NCBI GenBank assembly: GCA_936450465.1
Contig: OW388300.1
Span: 50,085,378 to 50,149,377, forward strand
DNA: 64,000 nucleotides
Direction: 5' to 3'
DNA from: Gibbula magus
Lineage: Eukaryota > Mollusca > Gastropoda > Trochida > Trochidae
Shown: positions 54,700 to 64,000 of the stretch, in pieces
How positions within the stretch are numbered: position 1 is the first letter of the stretch
How the letters are laid out: each line of letters starts with the position of its first letter
Notes under the pieces: model-generated
Database searches by the model: none
The model's input: the letters and a program-made list of their open reading frames with translations, nothing else
What the model was told of the DNA's origin: nothing
Position numbers and translations under genes: made by a program

Positions 54700-56220
54700 A
54701 GTGTTGATCATTGGCTCTTTACCTCATCTGTAATCTAATGTTTACAACTTATTATGCAAGTTTAACTGCTGGAAAAGGTATACGAAATATTGTAGCATAA
54801 AATGCTTTTCGTTAATTACGTTATGCTTTGTAGTGTTTTATGTTATAAACTAAGTAAATAGTTAACCAGAAAAAGTACAAACCAAATGTACAAATTTTGA
54901 TCTTCTAGGTGCAATCGACATGCCCAGAATATTACAGCTTTGTGGGTGCAGCAGTTCTCGAGGATAAGTCGAAAATGTGAAAACTTTAGGGGCGACGGCT
55001 CATGCCAGTAGCTCATTTGACCTTTCATAAAATAGATGGAAACCACTCAATTTCTCGTGTCAATTAGCGATTCAGTGATGGGCAATATTTGTTTGTGTAG
55101 TCTCTAAAGTAAAAGTTGTAATTTGTTTTATATCGTAATCAACGAGACATAACGAACTCGTTAATACTCAGATACCAATTGAAGACCACGAGGTAATTGA
55201 CGTACGTGATTGATAAACAAGGACTGATTTTAGTGTCAATACACTGATGTGTTAAGATGTTGAGTATTACAAAATTGTATTGTTTTTGTTCATACATAAA
55301 TATGCAATCTTCCATTAGTTAACCATACTTGAAGATACCAATACACCGGTCGACATGAGCTGATCGTATTAAAGAATATTGATCCAGTCAAATCCATCTG
55401 ATGTTTACTCTTTTCTATATATGGTCCTGCGGATACAACTACCCGGATGGAACAGGATATATGCAATCAGTATTATGGAAGTATCTGACACGTTTGAAAT
55501 CCCTTTTGTTGCGTATATATGGCAACGTGTCAGATATTCTCTCTTCATATTTGTGAAGTGACAGACAATGTCCCTGAAGGCGAGGTTATTCCATAATTTC
55601 TCCCCTTAGAGTCTGACTGCAGTACCATATCGCCAATAGCTAACGCCTATATCTCACTTTAATGATATAATGTACACTTAGTTGTGAAGAGTGTCGCTCG
55701 TAAGTAGCTACTCCCCACATCGTTGGCCATAATGACGTCACAGAGGACTCCCTGCCACGCATTCCATGTGACACGCGCTGCCCTCGAGTCCTCTCTGACA
55801 GACGGGTTTGCCCAAGAGCAGTATTCCGCTTTGTTTTATGGTCGAAAGTTATCAATATTTAAGTTGCAATTCCATTAACATCCCACTTCCGTTTTTGCTT
55901 TTCATGACGATTGTTTTTGCTTTCAGGAAATTTGCTTTAAAACCCCCTTGATAATTAAAATAAGGGTTAAGAGAGTTGTAGCATCTTAGTTTCTTCCTGC
56001 ATAATTGCACTTGAAGACAAAGGGACTTATATGATCGAAACCTTGCGACAAGAAAGCACATGGAGTCGAAGATCTAGCCCCTTATACCATAAAAACGTAA
56101 AGGGATGTAACGAGGTCAACACTCTATGTCCGTTTGAAACTATATTTCAGAATGTTGTCATCCGTCATCAGAATGTTGTTTTACATATGTAACATTTAGT
56201 AGCTACATGTAGGTTTTATT
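54700..56220. other. Intergenic, small repeats only
   Basis: 54,950-55,030 has a diverged family R 3' phrase (AAGTCGAAAATGTGAAAA, GCTCATGCCAGTAGCTCAT). 55,484-55,538 has an inverted TATCTGACACGTT...AACGTGTCAGATA. A TGACGTCA lies at 55,733. No gene recognised. Confidence 0.4.
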
Positions 56221-56240
56221 ATTTTGGGATCACAAAAGGT

Positions 56241-56546
56241 TAGTTGCAAGGGTCTACAAATAGTCAGTTGCTTACAGTTGCCTCCCTTCCCCCCTCGTCA
56301 CTACCGGTAGGAAGTCAATGGAATATTAAAGAAAGTTCTAGTACTTGTTGGAAATCTGATGTAAACGACTGTGCAGATATATGTAGAAGTCTAGGGAAGT
56401 TCCTCGTGGATTCTAGAAGTAGTAATGGCTATATAAAGCCAGTCTACACTTGGATTACACGATATAGGAGTCTGACATCACTTCGATTCACTGCTTCTCC
56501 AACGATCATTCTACATTCAAGAAACAATACTTTTGTGCTGTGGTGA
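56241..56546 (+). other. Unassigned open frame, possibly a C-type-lectin-like scrap
   Basis: About 100 codons without an ATG near the start. A CWKSD...CADICRSLGKFLVDSRSS segment is reminiscent of the first helix region of C-type lectin domains (CRSLGxxLV), but the rest of the domain (WIG, WND and the later Cys) is not seen. It could be one exon of a decayed or real gene, or chance. Confidence 0.15.
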
Positions 56547-56739
56547 CTATTGAGTGTTTCCTCTGGGGACTTCATTGGTAATTTCACTAATTGTAACACA
56601 TCTAAATATCAAAGCCAAAACATTTGTCCTAATACAAGCCATAGAACATAAAAATCAATCGGGTATTTACCAAGATAATGATTTTTCAAAGCTTTATATA
56701 TAATCACTACTAAACTAAGCCATTAGCCCAGCAAATTGA

Positions 56740-57053
56740 TAAAATGTTTAGAACCATTGGCTCTGTAGATCACCAGGAACTGCATGGTTGCGTATCTAAG
56801 ATCTAATATCTAAACAAATAGAGCCATTGTCTCTGTAGATAAGCCTTTTGCATGCTTTATAGTCTAAGGTAGTTTATGATATAAACCAAAGGTCACAAAA
56901 ATGTATGACTATTAGTTAGACAAACACGCCTCGACAGGTACTAACTAATTGCTAATTCAGATAGGACCAACTGCATGATAGGATGTTCATTAAATTAAAT
57001 GCAGTTAAAGGATGGCTCACACATAGGCTCAAACATGCACACAACTGATTACA
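56740..57053. repeat. Diverged 5'-end fragments of family R
   Basis: Two imperfect copies of the 5' phrase (AACCATTGGCTCTGTAGATC near 56,752 and GAGCCATTGTCTCTGTAGAT near 56,821) precede the full copy beginning at 57,054. Confidence 0.5.
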
Positions 57054-59632
57054 AAAATAGAGCCATGGGCTCTGTAGCTCATCAGAGTTTATTTTGTTTG
57101 ATGATGAAGACAGAAATATGTTGTCTCAATATAATGTACAATCCCTAACCCTGACAAATCTTATTCTTGAAATTGAGAGAGAGCACTCAGCAAGGTCAAC
57201 ACACAGGAGATTATGCAATATTCTGACCCCTTGGCTCTGGTTACAAGCCAGCTGTGTTTTTTGTGTTTTACCGCCAAATTATGTAATAGACTCTTGCTTG
57301 CACTAAACACTGGCAGCACTGATCTAACTGTATAAGGTTTAAAGAGAACAGGCAATGTGATGAATCTCATGGTACATAGTACAATTTAGAATCACCTTGG
57401 CTAAACAATCTCGGTTCTAAGCCTTGTCATCCAAACATATAAACATTCTGAACAAAATATTCCTTCTAGTTTGTTCTGAATGAAAACAGGATTTTAGGTA
57501 ATGGCCTGTGAGGCCCTTATTTGGGGCCACTGGGTCACCAAATCTACAATTTAGAATCTCCATTGGCTAAAGACTCTTTACACAACATTACACTAGGTCT
57601 TTTCGTTCTGGAGGAAAAGATGAAAATAATCTTATCTTATCATTTCATCACCAGTCATATGCAGTTCACATATCTCATGTAAAATAAAAGAATTCTTAAC
57701 TCCTCTTTAATTTAGTCCTTTATGCCTTGTCACAATTTTCAGTTCATTGGCTATTCAATAGTTCTCATTTCACATTGATTACATCAATTTGTCAAACATG
57801 TCCACAATGTAGATTGTTATCTCAAGTATACATTTCAAATAAAGTGAATGAAGTGTCATAAAATATCAGTTCAAAATTAATTTTTAAAGGGTTTTTTTAG
57901 GCTGTGGCCCATATTTGGGGTCACAGGGTCACCAAATTTACAAGTTTGAATCCCCATTGGCTCAAGAGTTTGCATACAATATTACAGCCTTCTAGATCTT
58001 TTTGTCCTGGAGAAAAAGATGAAAACAGGATTTTAGTTAATGGCCTGTGAGGCCCTTATTTGGGGCCACAGGGTCACCAAATCTACAATTTAGAATCTCC
58101 ATTGGCTAAAGACTCATTACACAACATGACAACTTTCTAGGTATTTTTGTTCTGGAGAAGAAGATGAAAATAATCTTATCTATCATTTCATCACCAGTCA
58201 TATGCAGTTCACATATCTCATGTAAAATAAAAGAATTCTTAACTCCTCTTCAATTTAGTCCTTTTTGCCTTGTCACAATTTTCAGTTCATAGGCTATTCA
58301 ATAGTTCTCATTTCACATTGATTACATCAATTTGACAAACATGTCCACAATGTAAATTGTTTTCTCAAGTATACATTTCAAATAAAGTGAATGAAGTGTC
58401 ATAAAATATCAGTTCAAAATTAATTTTCAAAGGGTTTTTTTAGGCTGTGGCCCATATTTGGGGTCACAGGGTCACCAAATTTACAAGTTAAAATCCCCAT
58501 TGGCTATAGAGTTTGCATACAATATTACAGCCTTCTAGATCTTTTTGTTCTGGAGAAAAAGATGAAAAAAGGATTTTAGGTAATGGCCTGTGAGGCCCTT
58601 ATTTGGGGCCACAGCTTCACCAAATCTACAATTTAGAATATTCATTGGCTAAAGACTCATTACACAACATGACAACCTTCTAGGTCTTTTCGTTCTGGAG
58701 AAGAAGATGAAAATAATCTTATCTTATCATTTCATCACCAGTCATATGCAGTTCACATATCTCATGTAAAATAAAAGAATTCTTAACTCCTCTTCAATTT
58801 AGTCCTTTATGCCTTGTCACAATTTTCAGTTCATAGGCTATTCAATAGTTCTCATTTCACATTGATTACATCAATTTGACAAACATGTCCACATTGCAGA
58901 TTGTTATCTCAAGTCGACATACATTTCAAATAAAGTTAATGAAGTGCACATAAAATATCAGTTCAAAATTCATTTTCAAAGGTTTTTTAGGCTGTGGCCC
59001 ATATTTGGGGTCACAGGGTCACCAAATTTACAAGTTAGAATCCCCATTGGCTAAAGAGTTTGCATACAATATTACAGCCTTCTAGATCTTTTTGTTCCGG
59101 AGAAAAAGATGAAAACAGGATTTTAGGTAATGGCCAGTGAGGCCCTTATTTGGGGTCACAGGGTCACCAAATCTACAATTTAGAATCCCCATTGGCCAAG
59201 GAGTCTGTACATATAATTTCAGCTCTCTGGAGTCATTGGTTCTGGAGAAGAAGATGAAAATAGCTTTTTAGGTTATGACCCCTGTGGCCCTTATTTGGGG
59301 TCACAGGGTCACCAAATCTACAATTTAGAATCCCCATTGGCCAAGGAGTCTGTACATAAAATTTCAGCTCTCTGGAGTCATTGGTTCTGGAGAAGAAGAT
59401 GAAAATAGCTTTTAAGGTTATGACCCCTGGGGCCCTTATTTGGGGTCACAAGGTCATCAAATCTACAATTTAGAATCCCCATTGGCCAAGGAGTCTGTAC
59501 ATAAAATTTCAGCTCTCTAGAGTTATTGGTTCTGGAGAAGAAGTCGAAAAAGTGAAAAGTTTACGGACGGACGGACGGACGCCATCCTATGCCATAAGCC
59601 CATCGGGCCTTTCAGGCCTGATGAGCTAAAAA
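57054..59632 (+). repeat. Composite repeat family R, longest copy
   Basis: Begins AGAGCCATGGGCTCTGTAGC + TCATCAG and ends GGCCTTTCAGGCCTGATGAGCTAAAA, so the outer TAGCTCATCAG and CTGATGAGCTA are complementary. The interior has about three head-to-tail units of about 545 bp (GGCTGTGGCCCATATTTGGG at 57,902, 58,444 and 58,991), then shorter ~140-bp units (CCCTTATTTGGGGTCAC) and a GGACGGACGGACG run near 59,566. No protein domain seen. It behaves like a non-coding interspersed element that expands internally. Confidence 0.8.
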
Positions 59633-59909
59633 TGAGTAACATGTTTGAATGAAGTAAACATTAGTTTGCATCTATAAAATGCACTCCAACCCCCTTCTCT
59701 TCCGCCGCTCCCTTAAACACCTTAAAGTGGCCACTCGGAGGGAAATGGAGTCGCATGGCTTAACTGATTCATATACATTCGGCATTAACCTCTTTTTATT
59801 GATTCAGGAGTATTATTTAGCCATTTGAAACACTTGTTTGCCTTTTCTTTGGATCACTTTATTTCAGTAATGACGGCGTGCTACAGCGCCTTAAACTTAA
59901 CATGTGCTA
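59633..59909. other. Spacer, nothing recognised
   Basis: Short non-coding spacer between family R and a MITE. Confidence 0.3.
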
Positions 59910-59918
59910 AGTGGATTC

Positions 59919-60141
59919 CAATTTCCGTACGCAAGGCATAACTCTTACCAGTCTGCATTACTGGCTGATTTAAGCCTTGCGGTATTTCCCTCGCTTTGTT
60001 GTGCCTAGATAGTGAATCGCTGCACTCGAAATGCATAGCGGGCCTGGATTTCTAAGCACAGATTTCTTAAGGAAATACTGCAAAGCCTAAATCAGCCAGT
60101 AATGGAGACTGGCAAGAGTTATGCCTTGCATTGGGAAGTTG
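59919..60141. mobile_element. 223-bp MITE, family CAACTTCC, 9-bp TSD (copy 2)
   Basis: Same family and same length as 5806-6028, about 90% alike by eye. Ends CAATTTCC / GGAAGTTG. Perfect 9-bp flanking repeat AGTGGATTC at 59,910-59,918 and 60,142-60,150. Two independent insertions with different 9-bp duplications confirm the element boundaries. Confidence 0.9.
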
Positions 60142-60150
60142 AGTGGATTC

Positions 60151-60518
60151 ATACTCTGATATTGTTCGCATGCACAACGTTTACGCATGTGTGCGATGCA
60201 ACTCATACATGTATGTCAGATGATACTTGTATGCATTAGCAAATTTACTGTTCCCTTTGAGTTTAGCAGGGTGTGTTAAACCTCATTTGCAGAAAGGTAA
60301 ATAAGATTTTGTACAGGTTGTTATCCGCTTAACCAGTTCCTATAACACACCGGAGAATTATTTCTTACCATACAATACATACGTTATCGTTTACGGCCTC
60401 TATAATGAATGTTCAAGGCGTTGACAGTAAAATGTAACTTTCCTAATTGCCCAGACTCGATAGTTGGAACACATATATACTGATAATTAAAAAGAAACAC
60501 ATAGAGATGATAGATATG
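60151..60518. other. Spacer, nothing recognised
   Basis: AT-rich, with no supported gene; the overlapping minus frames near 60,384-60,726 run into family R. Confidence 0.3.
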
Positions 60519-61512
60519 ATGAAGACAGAAATATATTTTCTCAATATAATGTACAATCCCTTGCCCTGACAAATCTTCGTCTTGAAAGTGAGAGAGAGCA
60601 CTCAGCAAGGTCAACACACAGGAGATTATGCAATATGCTGACCCCTTGGCTCTGGTTACAAGCCAGCTGTGCTTTTACAGCCAAATTATGTAATAGCCTC
60701 TGCCTTGCACAAAACACTGGCATCACTGATCTAACTGTATAGGCCTAAGGCTTAGAGAGAACAGGCAATGTGATGAATCTCATGGTACATAGTACAATTT
60801 AGAATCACCTTGGCTAAATAATCTTTGCACAATTTTATCGGTTCTTAGCATTCTCATCCAAACATCTAAACATTCTGAACGCAATATTCCTTCTAGTTTG
60901 TTCTGGAGAAGAAGATGAAAATAGATTTTTATGTTTTGTTTATTAGGGAAAAATTGATTGAAGTGCCATAAAATATCAGTTCAAAATTCAATTTCAAAGG
61001 TTTTTTTTAGGCTGTGGCTCATATTTGGGGTCACAGGATCACCAAATTTACAAGTTAGAATCCCCATTGGCTAAAGAGTTTGCACACAATATTACAGCCT
61101 TCTAGGTCTTTTTGTTTCAGAGAAACTGAGGAAAACAGGATTTAGGTAATGGCCTGTGAGGCCCTTATTTGGGACCACAGGGTCACCAAATCTACAATTT
61201 AGAATCTCCATTGGTTAAAGACTCTTTACACAACATGACAGCCTCCTAGGTCTTTTCGTTCTGGAGAAGAAGATGAAAATAGGTTTTTAGGTTATGGCCT
61301 GTGAGGCCCTTATTTGGGGTCACTGGATCACTAAATCTACAATTCAGAATCCCCATTGCCCAAGGAGTCTGTATACAACATTTCAGCTACCTAGACCCAG
61401 TGGTTCTGGAGAAGAAGTTGAAAAAGCGAAAAGATTACGGTTGGACGGATGGACGGACGCCATCCCATGCCATAAGCCCATCGGGCCTTTCAGGCCTGAT
61501 GAGCTAAAAATA
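60519..61512 (+). repeat. Composite repeat family R, 5'-truncated copy
   Basis: Starts at GATGAAGACAGAAATATA, missing the AGAGCCATGGGCTCT start, and runs to the normal 3' end (TCAGGCCTGATGAGCTAAAA). It contains one 545-bp-type unit and one short unit, fewer than the 57-kb copy. Confidence 0.75.
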
Positions 61513-61910
61513 TTAAGCGAATAAATCATGTGGAAGCCCGTTTTTTTTTCATAATAGTAGCTACGCCCTTCGACTTTTCACATATCCTTTAAATGATAAG
61601 CTTTATTTTGCACTCCCCGACACGATTTTATGTTTTGGGGAGTAGGGTAACGAAATTTACAACATTAATAATCCCAAAATTTGAGTTCTCTCGCATTAGT
61701 TCTTTTTGAGAAGTTAACAGTTTAGGGCACACTTCTCGTCTTACTACCTACTTGATGAAACAAAAATGTTTAGTGAAATTTTCAGATTTCCATGTCGACT
61801 GGTCTGAGAAAAAGTTTAGTGAAAATGCCTGCCCTGCCCATATTTGATGATAAAGACGATTTGGATTGAAGTGGACATTTCTTTACAGTCATCCGACACT
61901 GATCTTATCC
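61513..61910. repeat. Mixed fragments related to family R
   Basis: AGTGAAAATGCCTGCCCTGC + CCATATTTGATGA near 61,817-61,850 is the same phrase seen at 10,676 and (inverse) 42,500. GTGGACATTTCTTTACAG precedes the next copy. No gene. Confidence 0.4.
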
Positions 61911-63165
61911 TAAAAAAATAGAGCGATGGGCTCTGTAGCTCATCAGGGTTTATATTGTTTGATGATGAAGACAGAAATATATTGTCTCAATATAATGTAC
62001 AATCCCTAGCCCTGACAAATCTTCGTCTTGAAAGTGAGAGAGAGCACTCAGCAAGGTCATCACACAGGAGATTATGCAATATGCTGACCCCTTGGCTCTG
62101 GTTACAAGCCAGCTGTGCTTTTACAGCCAAATTATGTAATAGCCTCTGCCTTGCACAAAACACTGGCATCACTGATCGAACGGTATAAGGCTTAGAGAGA
62201 ACAGGCAATGTGATGAATCTCATGGTACATAGTACAATTTAGAATCACCTTGGCTAAATAATCTTTGCACAATTTTATCGGTTCTAAGCCTTTTCATCCA
62301 AACATCTAAATATTCTGAATACAATATTCCTTCTAATTTTTTTCTGGAGAAGAAGATGCACAAATATTATTATGTTTTGACCTGTGAGGGCGTTTTGTTT
62401 TCATATCCACAATATTCAGTTCATAGGCAATTCAATAGTTCTCATTTCACATTGATAACATCAATTTGACAAACATGTCCATAATGCATGGAGACTTGAT
62501 CTTCGACATATATTTCACATTCCTACTGAATAAGATTAACTGCAAATTTACTTTTTTTTCTCATTTTCTGCATTTCTCAAACCAAAGTTAGGACTCGCAT
62601 ATCTAAAAGATGAGATGACTCTCTCTCAGGTATTTTCTTAGAGATAAAATAAATACCGATTGAAGTGCCATAAAATATCTGTTCAAAATTCAATTTTAAA
62701 GGGTTTTTTTTAGGCTGTGGCCCATATTTGGGGTCACAGGGTAACCAAATTTACAAGTTTGAATCCCTATTGGCTAAAGAGTTTGCACACAATATTACAG
62801 CCTTCTAGGTCTTTTTGGTCCGGAGAAACAGATGAAAACAGGATTTTAGGTAATGGCCTGTGAGGCCCTTATTTTGGGCCACAGGGTCAACAAATCTACA
62901 ATTTAGAATCTCCAATGGCTAAAGAGTCTGTACACAACATTTCAGTCTTCTAGGTCTTTTCGTTCTGGAGAAGATGAAAATAGGTTTTTAGGTTATGGCC
63001 TGTGAGGCCCTTATTTGGGGTCACTGGATCACTAAATCTACAATTTAGAATCCCCATTGCCCAAGGAGTATGTATACAAAATTTCAGTTACCTAGACCCA
63101 GTGGTTCTTGAGAAGAAGTCGAAAAAGCTTAAAGTTTACAGACGGATGGACGGACGGACGCCTTT
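61911..63165 (+). repeat. Composite repeat family R, 3'-truncated copy
   Basis: Has the 5' start (AGAGCGATGGGCTCTGTAGC), then homologous interior, but after GGACGGACGGACGCC it passes into other sequence (TTTTGGTATCCC) instead of the usual ATCC...CAGGCCTGATGAGC end. An extra AT-rich block at about 62,390-62,640 is not in the 60.5-kb copy. Confidence 0.75.
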
Positions 63166-63437
63166 TGGTATCCCTAGGAGGTGCTTTGTGTAAGACATGA
63201 AATTCCTGTGAATGGTTCTTGAGATATTGCGCTGACAAGCTTTACATGTATATTAACATGTCGAAAAATTTAAAGTCTGTTGTGACCTTAAGATAATGGT
63301 CACCAAAATCTAATCAGCTCTTCGTTTTCCCTTGGTGCTTTGTGTAAGATGTGAAGATAATTCAGTGAATGGTTCTGGAGATACCCCGCTGACAAGGGCG
63401 TCAAAGTCTCGTTGTGACCTTTAAATAAAGGTTAAGG
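63166..63437. repeat. Two-unit direct repeat with GGTGCTTTGTGTAAGA
   Basis: GGTGCTTTGTGTAAGA(C/T)(A/G)TGAA followed by GTGAATGGTTCT(T/G)GAGATA and GCTGACAAG occurs at 63,180 and 63,341, about 160 bp apart. It resembles the tandem-repeat style at 43.3-44.3 kb (GACCTTAAGATAATGGTCAC) but is a different sequence. Confidence 0.55.
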
Positions 63438-63634
63438 TCACAAAACTCGGCATTTTGTCTCAAATGGCTAGCAGTCATTCATGACCTTGACATTCAGTTG
63501 ACCCGGAGTGTCCCATATCCAGGTCCTTCGTTCTCGCCAATCTGAATATGGGACACTCCGGGTCAACTGAATGTCAAGGTCATGAATGGCTGGTAGCGAA
63601 CCGAGATATGACAATGATTTGAGACAAAATGCCG
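63438..63634. repeat. Large hairpin with perfect 43-bp core arms
   Basis: 63,466-63,508 is the exact complement of 63,546-63,588, with a 37-nt loop. The stem continues outward after an asymmetric interruption (CGGCATTTTGTCTCAAAT at 63,438 versus ATTTGAGACAAAATGCCG at 63,617). Perfect arms imply recent formation or gene-conversion maintenance. Confidence 0.9.
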
Positions 63635-64000
63635 TCGGCATACAGTCGGAGAAATGATATGTAGGTGTTGTAATGTGTTAACATCTGTAGTTTCACTGGG
63701 CGGTTCGAATCTGCCGATTCATAGGTGCTGTCAATATTGCTGGAATTAAACGAGTTTAAAACGTGAGTTTTCACTGATTTTCGTGAGCGTGGAAATTGAC
63801 TTGAATATTTGGAGGTGGCAATATACGGACTTATGTCGCATAGTTTTTGAAATAATGATCCGATTGTGACCATTTATAGCTCATTTTGTAGGGAAATAAT
63901 TCAGCTTTCGTACCGTAGTAATCGAGTGAGTTTGAATGAGCATGGAGTGGTTTACATTCCTTTCCATTTATATAGTAATCGGTCAGGGTTTATATAGGTA
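63635..64000. other. Window end, nothing firmly recognised
   Basis: A 97-codon minus-strand frame (63,873-63,580) overlaps the hairpin and has no recognisable domain. Confidence 0.3.

Overview
The window is AT-rich eukaryotic DNA dominated by repeats. The mix of DIRS-like, BEL/Pao and LINE remnants, Mutator-like foldback MITEs, long VNTRs and dispersed marine-invertebrate-type repeats suggests a mollusc, most likely a bivalve; this is inference from repeat style, not from a host gene. I find no intact host protein-coding gene. Apart from the DIRS reading frames, most open frames are either shadows of satellite arrays or unsupported short ORFs.

Layout. 0.35-1.9 kb: broken BEL/Pao retrotransposon on the minus strand. 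5.3-8.5 kb: four MITE/foldback elements, two of them with 9-bp target duplications, plus a GC-rich patch near 6.5-6.95 kb that could be a promoter or first exon. 9.4-10.1 kb: LINE 3' remnant. 10.29-16.18 kb (copy A) and 18.245-34.009 kb (copy B): a large near-identical duplication. Between them lies the 5' part of a DIRS-like element (16.184-18.244 kb), cut off exactly where copy B begins. Copy B carries a full-structure DIRS-like element (20,499-27,022) with unequal inverted terminal repeats, a gag-like ORF1, RT-RNase H-methyltransferase-like ORF2, overlapping tyrosine recombinase ORF3, a poly(A) signal and an internal complementary region (ICR). Copy A preserves the unoccupied target site at 12,426/12,427. 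A 2,983-bp block comprising the 3' part of this element and its downstream flank is repeated head to tail (24,654-27,636 and 27,637-30,619) with no difference I could see.

34-64 kb: SINE-like and hairpin repeats, a second LINE remnant (37.0-38.1 kb), a 1-kb trinucleotide array followed directly by a 32-bp minisatellite (40.1-41.7 kb), a ~150-bp tandem repeat (43.3-44.3 kb), a nested MITE (45.5 kb), a TA-type MITE (48.6 kb), an (AT)n array, a 54-bp minisatellite (50-51.5 kb), a TTAA-flanked element (52.1 kb), and three copies of a large composite repeat family with TAGCTCATCAG ends (57-63.2 kb).

The most informative part is the DIRS locus. Filled site, empty site and ICR together define the element ends to the base and show insertion without target duplication, as expected for tyrosine-recombinase retrotransposons. 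Yet ORF1 has a frameshift at a G homopolymer and the recombinase lacks a tyrosine at the expected catalytic position, so the copy was probably mobilised in trans. The A/B duplication and the exact 2,983-bp repeat may be real and recent, or may be assembly artefacts such as unmerged haplotypes.
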